A DNA stretch of 64,000 nt. It comes from G965197675 sp965197675 (lineage in GTDB: Bacteria > Chloroflexota > Dehalococcoidia > Plut-88900). The position numbers and the translations under genes are program-made. The notes under the pieces were generated by a model, which saw nothing but the letters and a program-made list of their open reading frames with translations, searched no databases and was not told the origin of the DNA. The DNA is taken from NCBI GenBank assembly GCA_965197675.1, contig OZ240221.1, positions 1,612,001 to 1,676,000 on the forward strand. The letters run 5' to 3'. Below, piece after piece: positions 34,167-43,408 of this stretch. The stretch's first letter is position 1. Every line of letters begins with the position of its first letter.

Positions 34167-35234
34167 ATGAATCGGTTCAGATGGTTACTCGCTGGGATGG
34201 CTCTGGTTGCGGTTCTTCTGATTGCAGCCGCGTGTGGCACCAGCGAAGCAGCTCGAGAAAACACACTTGATGAGATACTAGACAGGGGTAACCTGGTCTG
34301 TGGTATCAAGGCCGATACCCCTGGTTTTGGCGTTCTTAACCCGGACGGAACGGCTGAGGGCAACGACGTGGAGTTCTGTCACGCCTTGGCAGCGGCTGTC
34401 TTTGCGGATAGGAACAAGGTCGAGTTCAGGGAGGCCACCTCTGCCAACCGTTTCGAACTGCTCGCTGCCAAGGAGATTGACGTGCTCATTCGCACGACGA
34501 CCTGGACAGCCAGCCGGGATGCCAACCTGAACGTGGCCTTCGCTCCGACAACCTTCTACGATGGTGCAGGAATAATGGTGAAGGCCGAAACTGGGTTTAC
34601 GAGTGTAACGCAGTTGGGAGGGGCCACCATCTGCATCCTGGACGGCACCAGCACACAAGGCGCCGTGTCTGACTTTTTCTCTGAGGAGGGGCTCACTTAC
34701 GAGGAGCTTACCGTCCAGGCCAACCCGGAGCTGCGCGGAGCATTCATCAATGATCAGTGCGACGCTTGGTCCTCTGACAAATCGCAGTTGGGCGGCCATC
34801 AGTTCACTCTGAAGGTGGACGACGGTATCGACGCTATCGTGCTACCGGAGACGCTCTCCAAGGAGCCCCTCGGCCCAAGCGTACGCGACTACGACTCCGA
34901 GTGGGAGGACGTGGTGCGCTGGGTAGTGAATGGCATGATCATCGCCGAAGAGCAAGGTGTCACTTCGGCCAACGTAGGCCAGATGGTAGCCGACCCGCCT
35001 AACAACACAGTTGCCCGGCTCTTGGGCGTGGGGTTCGGTCAAGGCGCCCCGACCGATCTCGGCATCGGACATGGGAAGATTCCGGTCACCTTCATGCAGG
35101 ATGTGATCGCCCAGGTCGGCAACTACGGTGAGGTCTATAGCCGCACCCTCGAGCGGGTAGGACTTGTTCGTGAGGAGAGTTTGAACGCCTCCTACCTCGA
35201 TGGTGGGTTGATCTACTCCCCACCGATGCGCTAG
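34167..35234 (+). CDS. aapJ: General L-amino-acid ABC transporter substrate-binding lipoprotein
   Basis: The 355-residue protein has a lipoprotein signal ending AAAC (Cys23) and an SBP_bac_3 domain starting LDEILDRGNLVCGIKADTPG. The text ATSANRFELLAAKEIDVLIR and TTTWTASRDANLNVAFAPTT is characteristic of the AapJ branch. It captures L-amino acids outside the membrane for the permease encoded by the next three genes. GAGAGGAG precedes the ATG by 5-6 bp. The 16-bp hairpin directly after the gene probably allows excess synthesis of this component. Confidence 0.92.
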   Translation: MNRFRWLLAGMALVAVLLIAAACGTSEAARENTLDEILDRGNLVCGIKADTPGFGVLNPDGTAEGNDVEFCHALAAAVFADRNKVEFREATSANRFELLAAKEIDVLIRTTTWTASRDANLNVAFAPTTFYDGAGIMVKAETGFTSVTQLGGATICILDGTSTQGAVSDFFSEEGLTYEELTVQANPELRGAFINDQCDAWSSDKSQLGGHQFTLKVDDGIDAIVLPETLSKEPLGPSVRDYDSEWEDVVRWVVNGMIIAEEQGVTSANVGQMVADPPNNTVARLLGVGFGQGAPTDLGIGHGKIPVTFMQDVIAQVGNYGEVYSRTLERVGLVREESLNASYLDGGLIYSPPMR

Positions 35235-35252
35235 AAACTCTAATCCCAAAGG

Positions 35253-35292
35253 CAAAACACATGGGCGGCGTATATTCCGCCCATGTGTTTTG
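35253..35292 (+). promoter_or_regulatory. Perfect 16-bp intercistronic hairpin in the aap mRNA
   Basis: CAAAACACATGGGCGG (35253-35268) and its exact complement (35277-35292) enclose the 8-nt loop CGTATATT. It lies between aapJ and aapQ and ends 18 bp before the aapQ ATG. A long stable stem here is the classic arrangement for partial termination or 3'-end protection that makes the binding protein more abundant than the permease. It could also shield the aapQ ribosome site. No U-tract follows. Confidence 0.8.
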
Positions 35293-35310
35293 TCCTGGGT
35301 TGACCCTGCG

Positions 35311-36477
35311 ATGAAGCAGCGCCTGAAAGAGATATGGTTCAACAGACACTCCCGCTATCTCGCCGTCAACTTGACCGTCGGCGCCGTGGCAGCGGGTGTC
35401 GCTGCCTACGTCGTCTTTTCCATTGTAGTCAACCTCTTTGACTTTGATTTCCTCTTTGGGCCCTACGGCAGCCCTGACCGCAGTTCGATTTTACAGGTCC
35501 TGGACGTCGAGGCGAGTGACTCCAGGTGGCTAGCAATACTCAAAGGTGCAGGCAACACCCTATCGGTAGTCGTCTTCGCCATCCTACTCTCCTCTCTGCT
35601 GGGCTTGGCCGTCGGTATAGCGCGCCTCACTAGCAATCCTCTCATCAACCGGCTCGGCAAGCTATACGTCGAATTGTTCAGAAACCTCCCCCTTCTGCTC
35701 ATCATGTTCTTCTTCGCCTTCTCAGTCTTAAGGGAGCTACCCAGGATAGAGGAACGCTCAGGGTGGAGTGGTGTCTTCTACATCAGCAACCGGGGGTTGG
35801 CCATTCCCTGGCTTGAGACGGCCCACACGTTCTGGTGGCTATGGCTAATAGCACTTCTCGCCGCCGCAATCCTAGCATGGTTTGTCAGAAAGAGCCGTGC
35901 GCGCAGAGAGTTCCAAACAGGTCAGAGCCTCCACCCCAACGCGTGGGGGATACTAACCTTCGTGTTAATAGCAGCGGTAGCATACGCCGCGCTGCTCTTT
36001 CCGGTGCGTCCAACGCTTCCTGAAGTGACGCAATCGGCTTCCGGGTTCTTCACGTACACCGACGGCAATCTGCTCGGATTGGGTTACCTCAGTGCACTGG
36101 TGTCGCTTACACTGTACTTCAGCGCGTATATCGCTGAGATAGTGCGTGGCTCCATTCAGGCAGTCCCCCGCGGTCAGACCGAGGCCTCGGCATCGCTTGG
36201 CCTGTCTGCCTACCAGCGACTCTCGCTGATCATCCTTCCCCAAGCCCTGCGTATCATGATCCCTTCCCTGAACAACGAATATCAGAACGCCAACAAGGAC
36301 TCAACCCTCGCTCATGCCATAGCCTATGGTGAGATTGTCCTCATATCCAATCGCATCGTCAATAACACCGGGAACCTGCTGCAGACGTACTTGTTCATAT
36401 TCTTCGTGTTCGTCATCACGAATCTGATCATCTCGCTGATCATGAACACCATCAACAAAAACGTTCAGATCAGATGA
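35311..36477 (+). CDS. aapQ: Amino-acid ABC transporter permease
   Basis: ATG at 35311 fits the family N-terminus better than the TTG at 35290, which lies inside the hairpin. The 388-residue protein has a first membrane span near 20-40, a long periplasmic loop, and further spans. The EAA loop, EASASLGLSAYQRLSLIILP near 300, contacts the ATPase. The LKGAGNTLSVVVFAILLSSL segment marks the His/Glu/Gln/Arg permease family, and the large insert between spans is typical of AapQ rather than short HisM-type permeases. It overlaps aapM by 4 bp. Confidence 0.92.
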   Translation: MKQRLKEIWFNRHSRYLAVNLTVGAVAAGVAAYVVFSIVVNLFDFDFLFGPYGSPDRSSILQVLDVEASDSRWLAILKGAGNTLSVVVFAILLSSLLGLAVGIARLTSNPLINRLGKLYVELFRNLPLLLIMFFFAFSVLRELPRIEERSGWSGVFYISNRGLAIPWLETAHTFWWLWLIALLAAAILAWFVRKSRARREFQTGQSLHPNAWGILTFVLIAAVAYAALLFPVRPTLPEVTQSASGFFTYTDGNLLGLGYLSALVSLTLYFSAYIAEIVRGSIQAVPRGQTEASASLGLSAYQRLSLIILPQALRIMIPSLNNEYQNANKDSTLAHAIAYGEIVLISNRIVNNTGNLLQTYLFIFFVFVITNLIISLIMNTINKNVQIR

Positions 36478-37817
36478 TAACCTCAACGGCGCGCCAGTCC
36501 AATATTGTCCGTCTTCTGATCTCGGCTAGAGCCAATCTGTTCGACTCATGGGGTAACTCCCTCCTTACTCTGGTGGCCCTAGCTGCTGGCGGGGGTATCA
36601 TTTACCTGGCAGCCAAGTTCGTCCTATTCCAGGCCAACTGGGGACTTGTAGCCATCAACCGGAAGCTGTTTTTCATAGGCAGCTATCCCCAAGATGAAGC
36701 CTTTAGGATATGGATATCCATCTTCATCGTCGTGGCTCTCATCGCCCTGACCTATGGCATCTGGGCGGTGAAACTGCGTCCCTACATCATCGCCATCACG
36801 GCCGTTGCGGTGTTGATCCTAACGGTCGGCCTTGGGACGGATCTGAGTATCGAGGAGCACCAGTACACCGAGGAGATACAGTCAGCTGGACAGACCACTA
36901 TCGTGAGTGGGGTCGCGAGGGAGTTGGTCTGGGAGCGTGGCTGGGCGCCCTCCTGGCTGTACTCGCTTTCACTTGGGCTTGCCGTCCCGTTCGGGGCGTC
37001 GTGGCTACTGCTCGCCGGGGTCTTCGGCGTCCTAATAGGAGGCGCTTGGGTGGGTAGTCGTCTCGCCCCCTGGCGAAGCAGTCCCATAATACTTCAGACG
37101 CTTGGCGCAGCCTGGGTCCTGCTTATCCCCGTGATTCTCCTTCTGCAATGGGGGGTACCCAGCGCCACTTGGGAGAGCGCATTTTTAGACCTACTGGTGT
37201 TTGCCGTAGGAGGTTTTTTCTCCTTCTTCATCGGCCTGCTGCTGGCTTTGGGTCGCATCTCTACGTACAGGGCAATCCGTATCTCCTGCGTCAGCTACAT
37301 CGAGGTCGTACGTGCGGCCCCGTTGCTAGTCTGGCTCCTCTTTGCCACCTTCGTCAAGGATGAGCTTGGGCCTATCGGCGAGGCCTTTAGCAGCATAGAC
37401 CTGGTCTTCCGCGTCATGATTGTTTTTGCTCTCTTCGGCGGGGCCTACATCGCCGAAGTAGTGCGCGGCGGACTGCAAGCCATACCCCGCGGGCAGCATG
37501 AAGCAGCCGAGGCGATAGGCCTCTCGGCGGCGCAGAAGTATGCCTTCATCATCCTGCCGCAGGCGATCAGGGCGGTTATCCCGGCGATCATCGGGCGGTT
37601 CATTTCACTGTGGAAGGATACCACCCTCTTTGCCGCTATATCATTAGTTAACACTTTGGACAAAGCTAAGAAGATCCTCGGTGGCCAGACGGACATAGCA
37701 GAAGGAGCCTTCTTCGAGATTTACATCGTAGTAGGCCTCATCTACTGGCTGGTTTCATACCTTTTATCCCGCCTTGGCCAATCGGCGGAATCAAGATTGG
37801 GGATTGGGGCTAGATAA
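36474..37817 (+). CDS. aapM: Amino-acid ABC transporter permease
   Basis: The start overlaps the aapQ stop (ATGA). The 447-residue protein carries about eight predicted spans, with an AapM-type N-terminal extension of extra spans. The EAA motif, EAAEAIGLSAAQKYAFIILP near 345, binds the ATPase. SYIEVVRAAPLLVWLLFATF is the conserved permease core. It pairs with AapQ to form the membrane channel. The next gene's ribosome site lies just after the stop. Confidence 0.92.
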   Translation: MITSTARQSNIVRLLISARANLFDSWGNSLLTLVALAAGGGIIYLAAKFVLFQANWGLVAINRKLFFIGSYPQDEAFRIWISIFIVVALIALTYGIWAVKLRPYIIAITAVAVLILTVGLGTDLSIEEHQYTEEIQSAGQTTIVSGVARELVWERGWAPSWLYSLSLGLAVPFGASWLLLAGVFGVLIGGAWVGSRLAPWRSSPIILQTLGAAWVLLIPVILLLQWGVPSATWESAFLDLLVFAVGGFFSFFIGLLLALGRISTYRAIRISCVSYIEVVRAAPLLVWLLFATFVKDELGPIGEAFSSIDLVFRVMIVFALFGGAYIAEVVRGGLQAIPRGQHEAAEAIGLSAAQKYAFIILPQAIRAVIPAIIGRFISLWKDTTLFAAISLVNTLDKAKKILGGQTDIAEGAFFEIYIVVGLIYWLVSYLLSRLGQSAESRLGIGAR

Positions 37818-37845
37818 CAAACCAGATTTCAGAGAGGACCAGACT

Positions 37846-38598
37846 ATGACAGGAAATAGAGGAAAAGAGATAGTACGCATGGAGAGAATAGTTAAACGCT
37901 TCGGCGATTTCACTGCACTGAACGAAGTCGACTTCTCGGTATCGGAGGGAGAAGTGGTGGTCATCATCGGCCCATCCGGCTCAGGCAAATCTACCCTACT
38001 CAGGTCCATCAATCAGCTTGAACGGCACGATTCCGGCCGAATCATCTTTGACGGTATGGAGATTACGGATGATTTTCGTACTCTCGCCAAAGTGCGGTCG
38101 GAGACGGGGATGGTTTTTCAGCAGTTCAATCTATTTCCTCACCTTACTGTCAAGCGTAACGTAACCCTTGCTCCACAGAAGGTCCGTCACATGCCACGGA
38201 GGGAGGCGGAAGATATGGCCCTCCAGCTACTACAACGCGTCGGCATACCTGAACAGGCAGATAAGTACCCTGCGCAACTGTCAGGCGGCCAGCAACAGCG
38301 CGTTGCAATAGCTCGTGCCCTCGCCATGAACCCAAAACTGATGATGTTTGATGAGCCTACCTCCGCCCTGGATCCGGAGATGATCAATGAAGTCCTGAGG
38401 GTGATGGGTGAGCTGGCCGCCTCTGGCATGACTATACTCTGCGTCACTCACGAAATGGGTTTTGCCAGGAACGTCGCACAACGCATAGTCTTCATGGACG
38501 AGGGAGAGATCGCCGAGGAGGGAACACCAGACCAGATCTTCCTAAACCCTCTGGAGCCTCGCACCAAGCTCTTCCTCGACGAGATACTTACCCACTAA
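37846..38598 (+). CDS. aapP: Amino-acid ABC transporter ATP-binding protein
   Basis: The ATG at 37846 has AGAGAGGA upstream; the frame opens earlier but overlaps aapM without a ribosome site. The 250-residue ATPase has Walker A GPSGSGKST (42-50), a Q-loop in GMVFQQFNLFPHLTV, signature LSGGQQQR, Walker B LMMFDEPTSALD and H-loop in LCVTHEMGFA. It powers uptake by AapQM. It is the last gene of the four-gene operon; no strong hairpin follows. Confidence 0.94.
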   Translation: MTGNRGKEIVRMERIVKRFGDFTALNEVDFSVSEGEVVVIIGPSGSGKSTLLRSINQLERHDSGRIIFDGMEITDDFRTLAKVRSETGMVFQQFNLFPHLTVKRNVTLAPQKVRHMPRREAEDMALQLLQRVGIPEQADKYPAQLSGGQQQRVAIARALAMNPKLMMFDEPTSALDPEMINEVLRVMGELAASGMTILCVTHEMGFARNVAQRIVFMDEGEIAEEGTPDQIFLNPLEPRTKLFLDEILTH

Positions 38599-38827
38599 CT
38601 CGCCCCGCCGACCATTGGGGAACTGAGCGAAGAGAGATCCCGAAGTATCACTCTCTATTGCTTAACTCACGTTCATTTGCCGGATTCCGCCTGCAATTTA
38701 CCCACTCATTCGAGTGCTCTCCCCATCACCACCGAAAGACGATTGCACTCAAGTTGTGCTCATCGTTCCTCGAGGGGCCTATCAGATTCTGCGCTTCTTC
38801 AGCCTGCTAAGATGCTTCTTGAGTGGC
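38599..38827. other. Intergenic stretch after aapP
   Basis: No gene and no clear intrinsic terminator are seen between the aap operon and the promoter at 38828. Confidence 0.3.
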
Positions 38828-38855
38828 TTGAGATGTGGATAGAAGATGGTATAAT
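38828..38855 (+). promoter_or_regulatory. Promoter of the PPOX flavoprotein gene
   Basis: TTGAGA at 38828-38833 and a perfect TATAAT at 38850-38855 are 16 bp apart. An AGGAGG follows at 38878-38883. Confidence 0.6.
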
Positions 38856-38913
38856 CTGAACTCTAGAGGGTAGCGTAGGAGGTTGTGCAATAAGCGTTAG
38901 CAACTATTCTGAA

Positions 38914-39498
38914 TTGCGTACTGTCTACAAACCACCGGCTCCACGGGCTACGCAAAAGGTGCTGGATCATCTGGATGTCCATTGTCGGAACTTCATAGCT
39001 CTATCGCCCCTTTGTATTCTCAGTTCCGCCAATATGAATGGGCAGCCCGATGCCTCGCCTCGAGGCGACCCACCTGGGTTTGTACAGGTGCTGGACGATA
39101 AGACGCTGTTACTTCCCGACCGACCAGGGAATAACCAGGTGGACTCATTGCAGAACATCGTGCAAAACCCTGGCGTGGGATTGCTATTCTTAGTGCCTGG
39201 GATGAACGAGACGTGGCGCGTGAAGGGAAAGGCGGAGATCGTAACTGATGCTGGACTTTTAGAGCCAATGAAAGTAAAGCGTCGGGCACCAATGTCTGGA
39301 CTGCGGATAACTGTGGAAGAGGCTTTTCTGCACTGCGGTAGGGCGTTGATCCGCTCGCGGATTTGGGACCATGAAGTGCAGATCGACCGTTCGGAGTATC
39401 CTACATATGGACAGGTGCTGGGGGACCAGATTTCAGGAGCAGACGCTAAAGAGATAGACAACTCTGAGGAAGAGGCCAACCGGGAACGGCTTTACTAG
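38914..39498 (+). CDS. MSMEG_1061-like PPOX-type flavoprotein
   Basis: The 194-residue frame contains PRGDPPGFVQVLDDKTLLLP followed by DRPGNNQVDSLQNIVQNPGV, the FMN-binding signature of the MSMEG_1061 subgroup of pyridoxamine-phosphate-oxidase-like flavoproteins. The C-terminal CGRALIRSRIWD is also characteristic. These are small cytosolic FMN or F420 oxidoreductases of largely unknown substrate. The only in-frame start I see is TTG at 38914, which lacks a ribosome site. AGGAGG at 38878 suggests the real start lies upstream, but no ATG, GTG or TTG is in phase there. The C-terminal acidic tail is intact. Confidence 0.8.
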   Translation: MRTVYKPPAPRATQKVLDHLDVHCRNFIALSPLCILSSANMNGQPDASPRGDPPGFVQVLDDKTLLLPDRPGNNQVDSLQNIVQNPGVGLLFLVPGMNETWRVKGKAEIVTDAGLLEPMKVKRRAPMSGLRITVEEAFLHCGRALIRSRIWDHEVQIDRSEYPTYGQVLGDQISGADAKEIDNSEEEANRERLY

Positions 39499-39646
39499 CC
39501 CACCATTTCCCCAGGCGTCGATTGACACGCACCCTTACCCAAGATTGCCAATCTATGAGTTCGTCGCATATTCAATGCAAGACCACTTCACCCGGTGGCC
39601 TGGCAATGTACCACTAAGATTCCCAGCCCGAATCTAAGCTTCAGAT

Positions 39647-39684
39647 AAAGGGCGGCCGAACCAGTACTGGTTCGGCCGCCCTTT
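39647..39684. terminator. 38-bp perfect palindrome, bidirectional terminator
   Basis: The 19-bp arms (AAAGGGCGGCCGAACCAGT and its complement) meet without a gap, followed by TTTTGT on the plus strand and preceded by A-rich sequence. It lies between the convergent PPOX gene and the ThDP enzyme gene, so it can end transcription from both sides. Confidence 0.85.
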
Positions 39685-39719
39685 TGTCTCAGACTTACCA
39701 GGCTAGGACTTTGAATCTC

Positions 39720-41366
39720 TTAATGTGCATACGGCTGGAAGTTCACAGTGGTGGATGCAGCATACCTATCGGTAATTACATTGACCACCGCTGGCTTACC
39801 CGATGCGAAGGCGCGCTCCAAGGCGGGGCGTATCTGGTCCGGCTTGTCTACGTACTCGCCGTGGGTCCCCAGCGCTTCACCTAGCTTGTCGTAGCGCTGC
39901 TCGAAGCCCAGGTCCCATCCTGGCCCTAGAACGACATCCTTGGGGCTGGACGCCCATCCTCCATTGACGTTGACCACGGTAACCACAGGCAACCCGTGCC
40001 TAACCGCAGTGTCCAGGTTGATGGCGTTGATGCCGAAGGAGCCATCACCGTGCAGCACCAGGGTCTTCTTATTGGGTTTGGCCGCTTGTGCACCTATGCC
40101 GAAGGGCAGCCCCACCCCCATACACCCGGACCCACCAGAGTTGAGCCTGTGCCCAGGCTCATAGGTGGGTATGGCCTGTCTCCCGAAGTTGAGAGTCTCA
40201 TGTCCGTCCACAACCAGAATGGCATCTTTGGGCAGGAAGTCCCTCACCTCCTTCATCAGCCTCAGGGGATGTATGGGCACCTGGTCCGAGTTGAGTACCG
40301 CCTCCGACTTCTCGGCATTGGCAGCATCCTTGGCCGCCAGCTTCTGTATCCAGGGCGAGCCCTTCTTGCTGGAGAACTTCTGCTCCTTGGCCTCCTGGGT
40401 CAGCTGTTGGAGCACCATCTTGGCATCCCCCACTATCCCCACGTCCACGGGCCTGTTGTGGCCTATCTCCTCCCTATCCGTGTTCACCTGTATGAACTTC
40501 ATCTCCGGGGAGAAGCGAGGCGCCTGCATGTACTGCCACACCCAGTTGTTGCGGGTCCCTATAGAAATAGCTACGTCCGCCTCTCTGAAGGCCAGAGACC
40601 GGGCAGCCAGGAAGGAGAGGTCGTGGTCTTCGGGGATGACACCTCTGCTCTGAGGTGTGGTGTAGAAGGGTATGCCAGTGGTCTCAACAAACTCCCGAAG
40701 CTCCTTCCACGCCTTGGACCAGAACACCCCTGTGCCGGTGAGCACCACAGGGCGCTCCGCATTCGCCAGCATCTCTACAGCCCTCTTCACCAGGTCCGGC
40801 TCTCCCATGGGCCTGGCGTCGGTGCGGGAGTTGCTGGGGTAGTAGACCTCGTCCTCCTCCACCTCCTGATACAGGATGTCCCCGGGAAGGTCCAGATATA
40901 CAGGGCCCGGCCGGTTGCCCCAGCACTTGCGGAAGGCCACGCTAACCAACTCCGCCATCCTCCTCGCAGAGTTGGCCTGACCCACCCACTTGGTGATGGG
41001 CTTCATGAGACCCACCTGGTCAACCTCTTGAAAGTCCTCCCAGTGGGTGAGCTGTGCGTTGCTGGAGCCTCCCAGGGCTATCACCGGACATGCATCCGTC
41101 ATCGCTGTGACGATGCCCGTTACCAGGTTAGTGGTGCCCGGGCCTGAGCAGGCAGCGCATACGCCCGCCTCACCCGTTACCCTGCTCCACCCGTGGGCCA
41201 TCATGGCCGCACCCTGCTCGTGGCGGGCATCGATTAGCCGCATACCCAGCTGTTGACACTCGTGGTAGAAGTCCTCCATGGGCCCGCCAGACAGAAAGAA
41301 CATGGTGGACACACCCTCGTTCTTCAGCGCCTTCGCCAGGACCATATTTCCCGTTACCTTTGCCAT
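39720..41366 (-). CDS. Thiamine-diphosphate-dependent enzyme (acetolactate synthase/oxalyl-CoA decarboxylase-like), copy 2
   Basis: The 548-residue protein has the three-domain ThDP fold. The N-terminal domain carries the cofactor-activating Glu50 in DARHEQGAAMMAH, plus CSGPGTTNLVTGIVTAMTDA. A middle domain contains VVLTGTGVFWSKAWKELREF. The C-terminal domain has the binding motif GDGSFGINAINLDTAVRHGL ... VNVNG. It lacks obvious FAD-site residues of true acetolactate synthases. The layout fits 2-hydroxyacyl-CoA lyase, oxalyl-CoA decarboxylase or a benzoylformate-type decarboxylase. TGGAGGTAAC precedes the ATG. It follows its paralog after 47 bp, so both are cotranscribed. Adjacent CoA-transferases suggest a substrate handled as a CoA thioester. 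Confidence 0.85.
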   Translation of the reverse strand: MAKVTGNMVLAKALKNEGVSTMFFLSGGPMEDFYHECQQLGMRLIDARHEQGAAMMAHGWSRVTGEAGVCAACSGPGTTNLVTGIVTAMTDACPVIALGGSSNAQLTHWEDFQEVDQVGLMKPITKWVGQANSARRMAELVSVAFRKCWGNRPGPVYLDLPGDILYQEVEEDEVYYPSNSRTDARPMGEPDLVKRAVEMLANAERPVVLTGTGVFWSKAWKELREFVETTGIPFYTTPQSRGVIPEDHDLSFLAARSLAFREADVAISIGTRNNWVWQYMQAPRFSPEMKFIQVNTDREEIGHNRPVDVGIVGDAKMVLQQLTQEAKEQKFSSKKGSPWIQKLAAKDAANAEKSEAVLNSDQVPIHPLRLMKEVRDFLPKDAILVVDGHETLNFGRQAIPTYEPGHRLNSGGSGCMGVGLPFGIGAQAAKPNKKTLVLHGDGSFGINAINLDTAVRHGLPVVTVVNVNGGWASSPKDVVLGPGWDLGFEQRYDKLGEALGTHGEYVDKPDQIRPALERAFASGKPAVVNVITDRYAASTTVNFQPYAH

Positions 41367-41413
41367 GTTACCTCCAGTTAGATCACTTTGGACTGTTTTT
41401 ACGAATATGCTTA

Positions 41414-43057
41414 CTATGTTTCCGAGTAGGGCACGAACTGAGCCGTCACCGATTGCGCAAACCTGCCGGTTACTACGTTTACCACAGAGGGTTTACCTGC
41501 TGCGAATGCCCTCTCCAGAGCGGGTCTGATCTCATCCGGTTTATCGACGTACTCTCCGTGGGCGCCAAGGGACTGGGCCAGGATGTCGTAGCGCTGCTGG
41601 AACCCCAGCTCGATGCCGGGGGTATCGTTGTTGCGTCCTGCTGCCCATCCTCCATTGTGGTTCACCACCGTTACCACTGGGATATTGTGCCGCACTGCGG
41701 TGTCCAGGTTGATGGCGTTGATTCCGAAGGAGCCGTCACCGTGAAGCACGACGGTGCGCTTGTCCGGCTTGGCAACTTGAGCACCAATGCCGAAGGGTAG
41801 GCCGACTCCCATACATCCCGATGCTCCTGAGTTCAACCTGTGACCCGGGAAGTGGGTGGGTATGCTCTGACGAGCGAAGTTAAGAGTCTCGTGACCATCT
41901 ACAACCAGGATGGCGTCCCTGGGTAAAAGGTCTCTGACCTCCTTCATCAGCCTCAGGGGATGTATGGGTGACTGGTCCGAGTTGAGAAGCGGCTCCGACT
42001 TCTCGGCGTTGGCAGCATCCTTGGCTGCTAGCTTCTGTATCCAGGGTGAGTCCTTCTTGTTGGGGAACTTCTGCTCCTTGGCCTCCTGGGTCAGTTGCTG
42101 GAGCACCATCTTGGCATCCCCCATTATCCCCACGTCCACGGGCCTGTTGTGGCCTATCTCCTCCCTATCCGTGTTCACCTGTATGAACTTCATGTCCTGG
42201 GAGAAGCGGGGCGCCTGCATGTACTGCCAGATCCAGTTGTTGCGGGTCCCTATAGAAATAGCTACGTCTGCCTCTCTGAAGGCCAGAGACCGGGCAGCCA
42301 GGAAGGAGAGGTCGTGGTCTTCGGGAACGACTCCTCTCCCCTGAGGTGAGGTATAGAAGGGGATGCCGGTGGCATCGATGAATTCCTTAAGCTCCTTTCC
42401 TCCTTTTGACCAGAAGACGCCCGTTCCAGAAAGAATGACTGGTCGCTCTGCCTTGGCCAACATCTCGATGGCCTGCTTGACCCTGTTGGGGTCTCCCATG
42501 GGCCTGTCTTCACTTCGAGAGTTGGTGGGGTACGGAACTTCACTCTCCTCAACTTTCTCGTACAGGACGTTGTTGGGAAAATCTAGATAAACCGGGCCGG
42601 GGCGGTTGCCCCAACACTTTCGGAAAGCCACGCTAACGAATTCAGGTATCCTCTTGGCGGTATTGACTTGGGAAGCCCATTTTGTGATGGGTCGCATGAC
42701 GCTGACCTGATCGATTTCCTGGAAGTCCTCCCAGCCGCTGAGGTTGGCATTGCTGGAACCCCCAAGAGCTATAACGGGACAAGCGTCTGTAAAGGCTGTG
42801 ACTACACCTGTGACCAGATTGGTAGTGCCTGGTCCTGAGCAACCGCCACAGATGCCGGGCTCTCCTGTTACCCGACTATATGCGTGGGCCATCATGGCTG
42901 CGCCCTGCTCGTGGCGGGCATCTATCATCCGGATACCCAGCCTGAGACACTCGGTGTAAAAATCCTCCATGGGGCCGCCTGAGAGGTAGAATATGGTGGA
43001 GACCCCCTCGTTCTTCATGGCCTTAGCAAAGACGTAGTTGCCCGTTACAGTCGTCAT
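41414..43057 (-). CDS. Thiamine-diphosphate-dependent enzyme, copy 1
   Basis: The 547-residue paralog of the next gene has the same motifs: DARHEQGAAMMAHAYSRVTG with the activating Glu, GLPFGIGAQVAKPDKRTVVL, GDGSFG and VNHNGGW. GAAGGAG precedes the ATG by 6 bp. The two proteins are closely alike throughout, and their middle DNA is almost identical (see findings). Substitutions near the active-site end (VNHNGGWAAGRNNDTPG here, VNVNGGWASSPKDVVLG there) could shift substrate choice or signal a two-subunit enzyme. It is the first gene of the pair, 350 bp from the IS30 element that separates it from the CoA-transferase operon. Confidence 0.85.
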   Translation of the reverse strand: MTTVTGNYVFAKAMKNEGVSTIFYLSGGPMEDFYTECLRLGIRMIDARHEQGAAMMAHAYSRVTGEPGICGGCSGPGTTNLVTGVVTAFTDACPVIALGGSSNANLSGWEDFQEIDQVSVMRPITKWASQVNTAKRIPEFVSVAFRKCWGNRPGPVYLDFPNNVLYEKVEESEVPYPTNSRSEDRPMGDPNRVKQAIEMLAKAERPVILSGTGVFWSKGGKELKEFIDATGIPFYTSPQGRGVVPEDHDLSFLAARSLAFREADVAISIGTRNNWIWQYMQAPRFSQDMKFIQVNTDREEIGHNRPVDVGIMGDAKMVLQQLTQEAKEQKFPNKKDSPWIQKLAAKDAANAEKSEPLLNSDQSPIHPLRLMKEVRDLLPRDAILVVDGHETLNFARQSIPTHFPGHRLNSGASGCMGVGLPFGIGAQVAKPDKRTVVLHGDGSFGINAINLDTAVRHNIPVVTVVNHNGGWAAGRNNDTPGIELGFQQRYDILAQSLGAHGEYVDKPDEIRPALERAFAAGKPSVVNVVTGRFAQSVTAQFVPYSET

Positions 43058-43408
43058 GCTATCTCCTTCATACTAGTCGCTTCAATGTAATTGTGGATTG
43101 GAGACCGTGCTTGGTGTGTTAGGATAGCGCGGATCAAATTAATGCGTGGATTACGACTCCCCCCTACGGAAACACAAGCATTATAGGTGCTGGGTGAACC
43201 ATCGTCAACGTAAGTGAGATGCCTAGATTCCCCATCCCCTTGCCGTCCTGCTCAAATGGTTCCCTTCGGTAAACTCAGGATAAACTCTAAGCTCACCATG
43301 AGCGCCCCCCCATTTCTCCGCTCACCCTGAGCTTAAAGTTTACCCTGAGCGTAGTCGAAGGGAAGAGTGCCATCATCCACTATACAGTCATTCCCGTGCT
43401 CGACACGG
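43058..43408. repeat. Intergenic repeats (GCTCAGGG-type, inverted orientation) and a split REP
   Basis: 43319-43363 carries a 45-bp unit (CGCTCACCCTGAGCTTAAAG ... GTAGTCGAAGGGA), with a degenerate copy at about 43262-43293. Both are in the opposite orientation to copies at 49473-49517 and 49643-49711. At 43389-43408 the sequence CATTCCCGTGCTCGACACGG is the left half of a palindromic element also found intact near 49570-49597. The IS30 element interrupts it. Confidence 0.7.

Noticed and set aside
39996..41147. 383-codon plus-strand frame opposite the ThDP enzyme
   Set aside because: It is an open-frame shadow; the minus strand has complete ThDP motifs and a ribosome site.
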